The notes beneath the pieces were generated by a model. It was given only the letters and a program-made list of their open reading frames with translations. It was not told the origin of the DNA and did no database searches. A program made the position numbers and the translations under genes. Positions 55,423 to 64,000 of a stretch of DNA of 64,000 nucleotides are shown here, piece by piece; positions within the stretch are counted from its first letter, which is position 1; the number at the start of each line of letters is the position of its first letter. Source of the stretch: Agrocybe praecox (Eukaryota; Basidiomycota; Agaricomycetes; Agaricales; Agrocybaceae); assembly GCA_964017145.1 (NCBI GenBank), contig OZ024843.1, positions 3,986,443-4,050,442 of the forward strand, given 5' to 3'.

Positions 55423-55983
55423 ATGAACGAAGCCACATCTTCATTCCAAACTATGCTGGACCTGAGGACACCACGCAAACGTTCAAGAAACTTCTCGCGA
55501 ACTTTTGAGGAGGCTTCGAGATCTCCTTCCCCGTCTTACGGGCAGAGCTCGAGGAAGAGAGTGAGATTGCGATCACCTGTGAGACATCAGTCCAAGTCGA
55601 TTCGCAAGGCGCGTGAACCTCGTGGGGCAAATAAATCCAGGTCCTATGTGCAATCTGGAGATAAGGAACATGACGAGGCGGGTTTTACCCAAGGTGCAGA
55701 CTCACGAACGGCGTCAAGAATCTGTGCCACATGTCTCGGACGCCACGACCACGATTTTACCAGATGCAACACAGCGAAACTGTGGGATGGCTCAGAATTG
55801 AAGGGGAAAGCGCACAGAAACAGCCAAGGCAGATTGGTTGGCAAGGATGGTTCAGCCCTGTGTTTCAACTGGCAGTTACCTGGAGGTTGTCAAAGTTCAG
55901 CTCACCCCGAACGACATCGGTGTTCGGGATGCGCAAAATCCGATCACGGAGCCCAGGCATGTCCTCGAGCAGAGAAGGCTTAA
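55423..55983 (+). CDS. ORF1 (gag-like) of the YR retroelement, exon 2
   Basis: 186 codons in phase with exon 1 at 39696-40586; it also starts with an ATG of its own. It is Arg/Ser-rich at first (RTPRKRSRNFSRTFEEASRS), then has two cysteine clusters: CATCLGRHDHDFTRC and ALCFNWQLPGGC...HRCSGC...ACPRAEKA. Such zinc-binding clusters are typical of the C-terminal nucleic-acid-binding part of this ORF1. It overlaps the start of the RT frame by about 140 bp. Confidence 0.8.
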   Translation: MNEATSSFQTMLDLRTPRKRSRNFSRTFEEASRSPSPSYGQSSRKRVRLRSPVRHQSKSIRKAREPRGANKSRSYVQSGDKEHDEAGFTQGADSRTASRICATCLGRHDHDFTRCNTAKLWDGSELKGKAHRNSQGRLVGKDGSALCFNWQLPGGCQSSAHPERHRCSGCAKSDHGAQACPRAEKA

Positions 55984-57955
55984 GGGTCTTACCCCATACA
56001 AGCCGGAGGCATGGAATCGCGAGCTTATCAAACATGGGCTCGCCAACAAGTATCCTAATATCGCTCGAGACCTGGTTCAAGGGTTTGATGTGGGCATACC
56101 GAATCTCTCTACAACTTACGTCCCACCCAACCATCCCTCTCTTTACAACTTACCGGATATTCATGACATCATCACACAAAAGGAATTCGACTCAGGCCGT
56201 TATATTGGTCCTTTCACTCAAAAGGAACTGGAAGATCTCATCGGTCCTTTTCAGTCTTCTCCTTTGTCACTGGTACCCAAGCCTGGAAAACCGGGAAAGT
56301 ACAGACCTGTCCATGATTTTTTGAGTCCCCACTCATCCCATGACATCGCTTCTATCAATTCCTATATCAATATCAATAATTTCCCATGTACATGGGGCAC
56401 CTTTTATGCTGTATCACTCCTTATTTTTAGGCTACCTCCAGGATCTCGTGCTTCTGTTAGAGATGTGGCAGAAGCTTATCGAACTGTTCCAGTTTCGCCT
56501 GAACAATGGGCAGGTCTCGTTGTTCGCCTCAAAGGAAGTGACAGATTTGCAGTCAATACCAATAATAACTTTGGGCTTCGATCGGCAGGTGGAGTTTACG
56601 GTCTGCTCGCAGACGCAGGAGCCGACATTTTCAGAGCTAACGGTGTCGGCCCTCTTTCTAAATGGGTTGATGATCATATTTTCTTTCAGATTCTTGCAAT
56701 ACATCTTGCTACCTACAATGAACAGCGAAAACTATGGAGAGAAGAAATCCAGCTCAATGGCGGTCGTATTCAAGAGGGCAGCAGAGTATGGTATAGAGGA
56801 AAAATCATGCCGGATGGTTTTTATGAGGAATTTGACGAAGATATGGGCTGCGTTCTGCAGGATTTTTCTACAGATCATTTGCCAAACACGGATGAAGGAA
56901 TTTACAGCTACAGTGACGCTGATATTGACAGAGTGTCTGACAGCCTGGGAATCAAATGGGAAGAGAGCAAAACTACCCCGTTCAGTTTTACAGTCACTTA
57001 TTTGGGTTTTCTATGGAACCTACAAACACGAACCGTTGCAGTGCCTGACCAGAAGCGAGCCAAGTATCTTGCTGCCATCGAAACGTGGGAATCACAGCCT
57101 ACTCACACTCTGGTCGAAGTTCAAAAGCTATACGGAAAACTGCTGCACACAACTCTTGTCATTCCTGAAGGACGAGCGTATCTCACCAACTTGGAGGCCA
57201 TGCTTGGCACCTTCAACAGTCGTCCTTTCGTCCCACATACCCCACCCCGATACACTATGGGAGATATTCTCTGGTGGAAAACCATCCTCCAGTCTGACCC
57301 ATTATCGAGACCCATCCCAGGACCCTCACCAGTCGTCGACTTCAATGCTTATTCAGACGCAAGTTCAGGCTTTGGCATCGCCATCACTATTGGCTCAAAA
57401 TGGCGAGCGTGGATTCTTACCCCAGGTTGGCAGTCTGAAGGAAGAGACATTGGTTGGGCCGAAGCCATGGGATTTGAGTTCCTTGCCTTCGCACTATGTC
57501 GCAATGCCGAACCGGGCACTAATTTCAAAGTCTACGGTGACAACAGAGGGGTTGTGGAGGGATGGTGGAACGGGCGCAGCAGAAACCGTCAAACCAACAA
57601 TGTGTTCAAACGCGTACATAGATTATCAAGAAGATATGGTTGCAACATACTTACAAGATATGTACCCAGTGCCGAAAACCCAGCAGATGGACCATCAAGA
57701 GGAATTTATCCTCCCTTCAATCTCCTCATTGATCGCATACCCATCCCCTTCGAGGCTCAACCTTTCATCATCGACATCAATGACACCTTCCATGATGAGC
57801 ACCTCGGATTTACTGGTGGCAGTGTCAACAAGCCACATGATGGAAACATTAGATCAAAGGGTTCAGAGCAACATGTCACAAACCACAGAAGCGCCCAATT
57901 GCAGCAGACTCGAAAATCAGAGAATGATGCTCTCATCGAGTGCACCCACAGCTAG
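55847..57955 (+). CDS. Reverse transcriptase-RNase H of the YR retroelement
   Basis: The frame opens at 55838 (TTG) with the first ATG at 55847; 702 codons. It has an RT fold with YIGPFTQKELEDLIGPFQ, SPLSLVPKPGKPGKYRPVHD and GVYGLLADAGADIFRANGVG. The catalytic motif is KWVDDHIFF, where the usual Y/F-x-DD is W-V-DD. A DIRS-type RNase H follows: DFNAYSDASSGFGIAITIG, WAEAMGFEFLAFAL, KVYGDNRGVVEGWWNG and NPADGPSRG. No protease or DDE integrase is fused. It overlaps ORF1 at its 5' end and the recombinase at its 3' end, all in different frames. No internal stop was seen. Confidence 0.9.
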   Translation: MVQPCVSTGSYLEVVKVQLTPNDIGVRDAQNPITEPRHVLEQRRLKGLTPYKPEAWNRELIKHGLANKYPNIARDLVQGFDVGIPNLSTTYVPPNHPSLYNLPDIHDIITQKEFDSGRYIGPFTQKELEDLIGPFQSSPLSLVPKPGKPGKYRPVHDFLSPHSSHDIASINSYININNFPCTWGTFYAVSLLIFRLPPGSRASVRDVAEAYRTVPVSPEQWAGLVVRLKGSDRFAVNTNNNFGLRSAGGVYGLLADAGADIFRANGVGPLSKWVDDHIFFQILAIHLATYNEQRKLWREEIQLNGGRIQEGSRVWYRGKIMPDGFYEEFDEDMGCVLQDFSTDHLPNTDEGIYSYSDADIDRVSDSLGIKWEESKTTPFSFTVTYLGFLWNLQTRTVAVPDQKRAKYLAAIETWESQPTHTLVEVQKLYGKLLHTTLVIPEGRAYLTNLEAMLGTFNSRPFVPHTPPRYTMGDILWWKTILQSDPLSRPIPGPSPVVDFNAYSDASSGFGIAITIGSKWRAWILTPGWQSEGRDIGWAEAMGFEFLAFALCRNAEPGTNFKVYGDNRGVVEGWWNGRSRNRQTNNVFKRVHRLSRRYGCNILTRYVPSAENPADGPSRGIYPPFNLLIDRIPIPFEAQPFIIDINDTFHDEHLGFTGGSVNKPHDGNIRSKGSEQHVTNHRSAQLQQTRKSENDALIECTHS

Positions 57956-59147
57956 GCCCGGAAAGCAAAGGGATGTTGGTTTACCATCCTCCACAGTCTT
58001 CCGACGACGACCGGCACCGTATCCACGCAACCTACAACTTCAAGAATCAGAGCTGCGTCCACACTGCCATGCCCGTGATCGTTTGCGGCTCTGGCGTCCC
58101 CGTCCCGTTGTGTCAAATGCAGAGACGTTGGTTCTCAATCATGATGATGCCGAGCGGATCCTTTCCGTGATGTCGCATGCATGGGAAGAAGACACGAAGG
58201 CTTCATATGGGGCGGGACTTCTCATTTATCATGTTTTCTGTGATTCTCGTAAGATCACGGAGACAGATAGAGCTCCTGCATCCCAAAATCTTCTCTCCGC
58301 TTTTGTTTCAAGCTTGGCTGCATCATACTCGGGAAAAACCATTTCAAATTATCTGTATGGTGTTCGTGCGTGGCATCTCCTGCATAGAGTCTCATGGATG
58401 ATGAACCGGGCGGAGACAGAAACCATGCTTCGAGCCGCAGACAAGCTTTCCCCACCATCATCAAAGCGTAAGAAAAGGCGCCCATACACGGTTAAATTCA
58501 TGGTGGCATTACAACAGCACCTTGATCTGACAACCCCCTTAGATGCAGCCGTTTTTGCCTGCTTAACCACTTGCTTCTATGCATCAGCTCGCGTTGGGGA
58601 ATTCACAGTACCCAAGCTTGAGGGCTTTGATGCTTCCCGTCACATCACACGCAGCAATTTATCCCACGACCAGGATAGAAATGGTCTTTGGGTTACTATA
58701 CTACATCTCCCTCGTTCCAAAACAACATTAGAGGGGGAGGATGTTTTCTGGGCAAAGCAAAATGGCCCCACCGACCCAGATAAGGCTCTGGAAAATCATT
58801 TTCAGGTCAATCAGCCCCTTGCCAATGACCATCTATTCGCCTACCGTAAGAATAGCGGTTCTGGCCTGCAGCCACTAACGAAGAGGAAATTCATCGAACG
58901 GTTGGCCAAAGCAGCACGCGCTGCAAAGTTGGACCCCTTACAGGGCCACGGTATACGCATTGGCTCCGTTCTTGAATATTTATTACGCGGCATGCCTTTT
59001 GATGTCATGAAGACGAAAGGAAGATGGGCCAGTGATGCCTTTCTAACATATCTCAGAAAGCATGCCCTTATACTGGCCCCATACATTCAAGATAACTCTG
59101 CCTTTCACGAGCAATTTATCTGCTACACTATGCCGCCAGTGCGATAA
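57873..59147 (+). CDS. Tyrosine recombinase of the YR retroelement
   Basis: About 424 residues from the in-frame ATG at 57873; the frame is open much further upstream, inside the RT gene, where it is a shadow. It is a phage-integrase-type enzyme: an N-terminal helical domain (SYSGKTISNYLYGVRAWHLL), then the catalytic domain with Arg in CFYASARVGEFTV, His-x-x-Arg in LQGHGIRIGS, and the nucleophile Tyr in DAFLTYLRKHA. It would insert circular cDNA by recombination, without target duplication. RRRPAPYPRN and SSKRKKRRPYT are basic patches. It ends at a TAA, 59145-59147, and is undamaged. Confidence 0.9.
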   Translation: MSQTTEAPNCSRLENQRMMLSSSAPTARPGKQRDVGLPSSTVFRRRPAPYPRNLQLQESELRPHCHARDRLRLWRPRPVVSNAETLVLNHDDAERILSVMSHAWEEDTKASYGAGLLIYHVFCDSRKITETDRAPASQNLLSAFVSSLAASYSGKTISNYLYGVRAWHLLHRVSWMMNRAETETMLRAADKLSPPSSKRKKRRPYTVKFMVALQQHLDLTTPLDAAVFACLTTCFYASARVGEFTVPKLEGFDASRHITRSNLSHDQDRNGLWVTILHLPRSKTTLEGEDVFWAKQNGPTDPDKALENHFQVNQPLANDHLFAYRKNSGSGLQPLTKRKFIERLAKAARAAKLDPLQGHGIRIGSVLEYLLRGMPFDVMKTKGRWASDAFLTYLRKHALILAPYIQDNSAFHEQFICYTMPPVR

Positions 59148-59671
59148 ATTTATTCTTTTGCTATGCTATTAGGTAAGCTAGTATTTCAGTCGTCTTTTGC
59201 CTAAAATTGGGTAACGAGACTCACTCGCCGCGTCATTAGACTCCTTAATTTGGGTGTCGCTTTTCGTCTCTTTGACCCTTCGCAAAGAAATCTCAGGGGT
59301 GGCCGGAGAGCACTCCGTGCTTTCACCCACTTGCTTGCTTCGCCTTTTACTTTATTATGACATATTTTACTTTACTACTAAAATAGTTTTCTGACAGCTG
59401 CTGCATAAACATAATAATCTCATCACCTTTATGCTAGAACCAAATAGCGAATCTCAAAGAGTAGTGGAACAACGTGATTTGACGGGCGTTCGAGTTCTCC
59501 GATGATATTTTTCAACAGAAAAGAGTCGGGACTCAGAGCGACCGTATTAAGTCTCTGCGAACACAATTTTTAGATCTCCAGGAACGGCATGAGGTCAAAT
59601 ATTGGTATATGTAGGATTTTCTAGTTGATAAGCAGGAAGTATTTCTGGCGCGCGGGCTACTACTAGGCTAA
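59148..59671. other. 3' flank of the YR retroelement
   Basis: 524 bp between the recombinase stop and the SDR stop. The right terminal repeat of the retroelement should be here. TTTTCTGACAG(N)7ATAAAC-like sequences near 59387 and 39069 are similar but too short to prove a terminal repeat. Confidence 0.35.
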
Positions 59672-60969
59672 CTAGTTCGCTTCGTAGTTGGTGCTAACCG
59701 AAACATCTTCCCAGGTTTCAAGGCGTCTCAGCACCGCCTCTGATGCGTCCCTGGCCACCTCATAGCAGTCCGTTCCGAGAACGATATTGGTGGAAAATGG
59801 CTTATTGGCGGCCATACCTTCTCCTCGGACTATATCAACAACTCTTTCGGCGCCCTCCTTTGGATCTCCAATCTGGGTTCCATTCCTCTCTGAATAAATT
59901 CAAGGTTTGAGAAATGTCGCATACAGAAAGAGACTTTAATGCAAATGCTCACCATTGAAGAAATTTTCCCATATGTCTATATTTTCCTTATATTCGGCGA
60001 TTCGATCTATTCTTGGCGTACGCTGTCCCAACTCAAAAACAGGTGTCCTAAAATATCCAAAGTCTATGCAAATGCTCTTCAATCCGAACTGACTAATCTC
60101 ATCGTTGAGGCTATTTGACATTCCTGCCAAAATATTGAATACGAGATCACCGAAATGAGACAAATGCAAATATTACCCCGCAGAGCCCATTTTGTTGCTG
60201 AGTATAGCCCAAGGTATGCCAGACCACTTTTACAAGACATGAGAATCGGGAAATGAGACGATATAAGAATGTATGGACTTACTTCCAAGAAGTTATGGAG
60301 CCTATGAATATGATCGTGCCAGTTTTCTTCTCGCGCATGTAAGGCAGACATGCACGAGTGACATTTAAAGCACCAAAGACGTTTGTACTGCATGTGATTC
60401 AGATTAATCTAAGAGGATGCAAGCTAAATGTGATGAATAAGCAAACAGAACCTGAACTGTGCCTGAGTTTCTTGCGGACTGTGATCGAATGAGCAACGTT
60501 AATGGTATTTGAGAGATGCTCATAGTATGCGTACTTCGTTTCTTCCAGGGTCCCCATAGTAACATATCCTAAAAGATATATGATCAATGTGAGCGATTTC
60601 TATTCACCTCAAACGATATCACAGAGAATTGAATCTAGGGTATCGTACCTGCATTGTTGACCAGGATATCGATCCGTCCGTAAATCTCTACAGCCATTTT
60701 TACAATTCTGCGAAGAACGTCGAGATCCCAGGTCACATCCAGCTCAAGAGTAACTGCGCCCTGAGACTTTAAGCTATCCAACTTGTGGAAAGATCTTGTG
60801 CGACCTGTAGCGATGACCTTGTCTCCCCTCCTGAGTGCGGCGAGGCATAGCTCGTAGCCTAAACCACACCTTTTAGGAGGAGAAGGTTGTACAGTTACTA
60901 CTCCATGTGTTACTCCAGCAGACCCACGTACGAAGTTCCTGTAATGAGCCATACAAGCTGAGACGGCAT
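59672..60969 (-). CDS. Short-chain dehydrogenase/reductase
   Basis: NAD(P)-dependent oxidoreductase with a Rossmann fold; substrate unknown. The ATG at 60969 starts MPSQLVWLITGTS, and splicing restores the nucleotide-binding TGTSCGLG (GxxxGxG). Then come DKVIATGRTRSF (Arg suggests NADP), LELDVTWD, LVNNAGTI, and the catalytic YSATK with the upstream Ser region (GSIT). The C-terminal part has SICIDFGYFRTPVF and ends ETWEDVSVSTNYEAN at TAG 59672. At least four short introns are needed. The family resembles the classical fungal SDRs annotated as ketoreductases acting on small lipophilic substrates. No frame break was seen. Confidence 0.88.
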
Positions 60970-61985
60970 GTTTATGCTTAGAGAACGGAGGTAAACCTGG
61001 ATTGCTTGCCTTGGATTACAACTTTTTATACTGCCCATTTTAACAGGATCCGAAGGAGCATACATGTACTGCGGCGTAAAGGAGTAGATTAGTACTATCC
61101 GACGCGGACTCAAATTGAGGATAGAGGCACAGTATGGTCAAAACACCACCTTATATGGAACCACTATCGCCACTACAGTGGTCACCTTTTGGTTCGCCAT
61201 TTCGTTGCCTCCTATCATGCTCACAGTCATGGTTCTGAACAACGATATACTGCGGCTCATCCCTTTATCAACCCTGATCCTCTAATCGCCAATACTGGAA
61301 GCCCAATATACAGCTATGCGCTCATCACATGTCTGTCACACATGGCCAATGCCCTTGAATTCGTCTTCGATCAGGGGCCGACTGATAACTAAAGACGTAC
61401 TAAGCTTATCATAATAGGGTCTACTCATAAATTGCTATCTGTGAAGAATCTCTCTCCTCCAGAGCAACTTTCTATGTCCAAGTTGAATTTAATCGCAAGC
61501 ATTGATTAGATATTGTCTCAATTTTTCCAGAGTTATGTCAACAATCAGCTTCACAACCTCAAGACGCTTCGATCTCGTCCTCCTGACCTAGGACAGAGAT
61601 ACGGAGAATACATATCATTCTGTGGGCGGGGCTCCCAACAAACGGATACAAGGCACACAGAACCATCCATAACTTTTAATACTGTATCGTTTTCGGATAG
61701 AGTCACGACAAGTAGTGATCTAGGGAACACATCTTTCTGCGAGAACACTTGCGAGACACTTGCGAGAATATGCGCGATATTTATGAGAGACCTGCGAGCA
61801 GTTAAATAAGACTTGCGTGACACTTACGAGCCTGTGCGAGAGTGTGTTTCGGGTCTAGGGCGGGCAGGGATACGTACGTCGAGCGTCAGCCTCCTCTCTG
61901 TCACCAAGCACCCACTCCCTTGGGAGGCCAATGTAAGGATTCCAGCCATGATGGATACATGAGCATGGTCCCCTGCATCTAATCC
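60970..61985. promoter_or_regulatory. SDR upstream region and gene-free interval
   Basis: A minus-strand TATAAAAAG at 61022-61030, about 55-60 bp before the SDR start, is a likely TATA box. Further right no gene is seen. The segment 61735-61850 carries repeats of ACTTGCGAGA. Confidence 0.45.
61735..61850. repeat. Degenerate ACTTGCGAGA tandem array
   Basis: ACTTGCGAGA occurs exactly at about 61747 and 61757, with close variants GACCTGCGAGCA, ACTTGCGTGA, ACTTACGAG and TGTGCGAGAG over the next 90 bp. Another copy with similar flank (ACTTGCGAGATATGC) lies at 62748-62762, followed by an inverted AGCTTGCAAGGG / TCTCGCAG pair. Confidence 0.5.
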
Positions 61986-62560
61986 CTATTTTTGGTTCCC
62001 TGCTACTCCAGCCCGGGTCGAATTTTCGAACATTTCTTCTTCGAGATAGGTGAGACTGTTAAAGTCCACGTCAACCTCCAATAGGACTGTATTCTCTCCG
62101 GTCGTGAATTGTACCTCCAACGCTGCGTCAAGAATGTTGGCTTCTACCAAGGCGGAATTCTTTCGGTTCTTTTTCAGGCGAGACGCGATAAAGATAGTGT
62201 GGGCATGTACGATTGGTAAGATGGTTAACCACAAATGTCGTTTTTGAGGATTTTTGCTGACATGGACTTCAAAGCAGTTCGCTATCTTTGCTCTATCCAT
62301 AAATGAAAGATTCCCGATGTAAGGCATGATTTTTTTTACGAAGATCTTTCTTGTTAGAAATTAACCACCACTTGGTAAGAACCAGATCGTCAGCCACGGT
62401 CTCTGGAGTGCAGAGCAGCTGGTTCAGGGTATCACGGTGTGGCACGAGGGAATTAGGTACCTCGCTTGTAAAGGAAGAAAATGCGGGATTTTTGAGGATA
62501 TCCTCAGCGGTTTGGACTTGCCATGATGTCGTCCACCGGCCGAACTATCAATTGGGTTTG
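61986..62560 (-). pseudogene. Frameshifted coding relic, family unknown
   Basis: On the minus strand, one frame (about 62560-62340) reads AEDILKNPAFSSFTSEVPNS, HRDTLNQLLCTPETVADDLV and LTKWWLISNKKDLRKKNHAL, and meets a stop. The next 113 codons, 62327-61986, continue in another frame as FMDRAKIANCFEVHVSKNP and ILDAALEVQFTTGENTVLLE to a TAG. Composition in both is protein-like, so this is probably one gene with a frameshift or an unrecognised intron. No domain is recognised. Confidence 0.4.
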
Positions 62561-64000
62561 GCGAGTTAAACCGTCTTTTAAAACATCATTTGAACCTACC
62601 CTGATCTTGCGACGTACCATTCCGTTTAATCATAGCCAATCTACCAGGCCCTCCCCTTCGACGGATGAAATACACCCTGGTTTAATTCCTTTCTCACGAC
62701 CTCTGCACCAACGAACTCCCGACATGTGTGCGATTCTGTGGCGAGCAACTTGCGAGATATGCACCCTCGCAAGCTTGCAAGGGATCTCGCAGATTTATAT
62801 TTGCCCAATGATCTAATGTGCATCGGTGTCTTGTCCATACTGAGCTTAGAAGCACACACATACATCCAGAAGACAAATAGGACAGGTCATCTTAAGGTCA
62901 TCATTTTGGCGATGGCGGCGAGAACGCCATCCAGTATGAAGATATCTTTGCGCTCTGGGTCTGGAAATTGTCTGATGTTCGAATTGTCAAGTCGGCTTCG
63001 GTTTAGTTCAATAACAAGACAGGTACACCGACATTCCAGACAGCCTGGATGCGCAAAATAAGCGGGAGAGACGACGAAGTGAACGCGTAACTTACACGGA
63101 TTTATATCATTGCTAAAGCAGTTCGACGATCCAAAACTCCATCCTCGTTTTCATTTGACGTCTATAAGAAGGTTCTTAACATTTTTGTTACCACTTCCGG
63201 GTGCGACGATCGTTCTATGCACAGTGTTTTGCTGAGTAGTATGATTGAAGGGGTATGATTGAAGGAGTAAGATTTTTTGGAGTTACAATAAGCAGGAAAC
63301 AGGGAGATGAGTAAGCTCACATGAAGAGGTTTATTCGTGATTCACGGTGGAGCGGTCCAGGATGCAGCTGTATGGCGTAACTGCGCTCTGAGGCGCGTCG
63401 AGCAGCCTCGCAAGGTGGCAGTTGCGGTCAAAGGATGGATTGGATTCGGCTATGTGCGCGTAGGAGGGGATCTAATCTAATCTATTTACGGATCGGCAGT
63501 CGGTTAAATTGCACTGCCACAACGGTATCCTGGGGTGAAGTGATTTATTTATGTCTTTCCTTTTACTGATTCTGGGTTTTAACCGACACACGGATCTGCG
63601 TACTTCCCACACTGTTGTATAACTGTGGGAGAACGTGCAGCTGAGACATTTTAATGGTGCACAGCATCGTACCGTTACGTGTACTACACATGTACCCTCA
63701 AGTTGAAGGTGTGGTTTACGATGCCGCTCCAGACATGGTACATGAAATGAGACGTTATACCAGCTGGTTTGAACTTGAGGCCTTAGGCCGTGTGTGTGCC
63801 CAGGCTATCATCACATGCTTTGAACTTATAATCTCCAAAACTACTTTCTCACTTTTCTGCAGCTTTCATATTCGAGCTAATGGTATGGATATTATCAATC
63901 ACATCAGAGCCTAGCATTCATTGCACTCAAACCTGAATTATTTCATTACATACACCGTTGACTTGGCCTCTTTGGCCGCGCGACTGGCTTACCATCCCAA
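62561..64000. other. Right-end region without a recognisable gene
   Basis: About 1.4 kb. It contains the 62748 copy of the ACTTGCGAGA motif and the second copy of the dispersed repeat at 63393-63463. The last open frame (63654-63914) has an ATG but no recognisable domain. Confidence 0.4.
63393..63463. repeat. Dispersed repeat, copy 2
   Basis: GCGCGTCGAGCAG...GGTGGCAGTTGCGGTCAAAG...GATTCGGCTATG, the same blocks in the same order and orientation as 25762-25831. The identical blocks are 10-20 bp; the spacers differ. Confidence 0.5.

Larger units (their letters stand above)
39696..59147 (+). mobile_element. Tyrosine-recombinase retrotransposon (DIRS/Ngaro-like), interrupted by nested Gypsy elements
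   Basis: The coding span of a plus-strand element with ORF1 (39696-55983 including an intron), RT-RNase H (about 55838-57955) and a tyrosine recombinase (about 57873-59147). The order gag-like, RT-RH, YR with no protease or DDE integrase is that of YR retrotransposons. The termini (inverted or split direct repeats) were not identified, so the true ends lie outside these coordinates. A 14,621-bp LTR element plus its 5-bp duplication sits inside the ORF1 intron; without it the coding span is about 4.8 kb. ORF1 carries an in-frame TGA, so this copy is probably inactive. Confidence 0.8.

Noticed and set aside
56340..57872. Upstream 500 codons of the recombinase frame
   Set aside because: This part is the +1 shadow of the RT-RNase H gene; recombinase similarity starts only after the RT gene nears its end.
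39060..59410. TTTTCTGACAG...ATAAAC shared at about 39069 and 59387 as terminal repeat of the YR element
   Set aside because: Eleven identical bases in T-rich sequence is too little; DIRS/Ngaro ends should be longer and arranged as inverted or split repeats.
129..60969. A secondary-metabolite cluster comprising the two P450s and the SDR
   Set aside because: They are about 26-58 kb apart, separated by housekeeping genes and transposons, and no core synthase or dedicated regulator is present.

Overview
This window is nuclear DNA of a filamentous basidiomycete, most likely a mushroom-forming agaricomycete. The evidence is the many GT-AG introns of about 50-80 bp, two multi-exon P450s, a DUF6534-type seven-helix membrane protein, a secreted LysM protein, and basidiomycete-type tyrosine-recombinase and Ty3/Gypsy retroelements. 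Exon joins were made by hand and kept only where splicing restored both reading frame and family motifs.

Layout, left to right. Bases 1-14 are the last bases of a DNA transposon whose body lies off the left edge. Two minus-strand genes follow: a complete cytochrome P450 (129-2589) and an S-methyl-5'-thioadenosine phosphorylase (3010-4148). A non-autonomous DNA transposon with 40-bp terminal inverted repeats lies at 4581-5400. The stretch 5.4-13 kb is gene-poor; it holds two small coding regions (7762-8741 and 11032-11518) that share a short Asn-rich beta-strand-like motif. From 13 to 22.5 kb is a plus-strand gene block: two paralogous regulator-like proteins with a shared C-terminal C-x2-C...HCxKEHP module (13052-16571, 17680-18847), a PPR-type protein (19306-21198) and the NF-YC/Hap5 subunit of the CCAAT-binding factor (21610-22477). 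A decayed region follows (about 22.5-26.2 kb), then a DUF6534-like membrane protein (26233-27530), a minus-strand membrane-protein fragment, a second P450 (28092-30375, minus), and, divergently, a TCF25/Rqc1 ribosome-quality-control gene (30859-33804). A two-domain LysM secreted protein (34636-35382) and an unknown 259-residue ORF (37643-38422) complete the ordinary genes on this side.

The most striking part is 39.7-59.1 kb, a three-level nest of retrotransposons. The host is a plus-strand tyrosine-recombinase (DIRS/Ngaro-like) element with ORF1, RT-RNase H and recombinase. A 14,621-bp minus-strand Ty3/Gypsy chromovirus with 505-bp LTRs sits inside an intron of its ORF1, flanked by ACATG on both sides. 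That element is in turn interrupted in its 5' leader by an 8,100-bp minus-strand Ty3/Gypsy element with 785-bp LTRs, flanked by TCAC. By eye both LTR pairs are identical and all four gag/pol ORFs are open, so both insertions look recent. The outer chromovirus carries an 11-nt Tf1-like self-priming signature, whereas the inner one has a conventional tRNA-type primer binding site.

After the nest come a short-chain dehydrogenase (59672-60969, minus), a frameshifted coding relic (61986-62560, minus), and about 1.4 kb to the right edge without a recognisable gene. No tRNA, rRNA or CRISPR was found. The two P450s and the SDR are far apart and no terpene, polyketide or peptide synthase lies between them, so no biosynthetic cluster is claimed.
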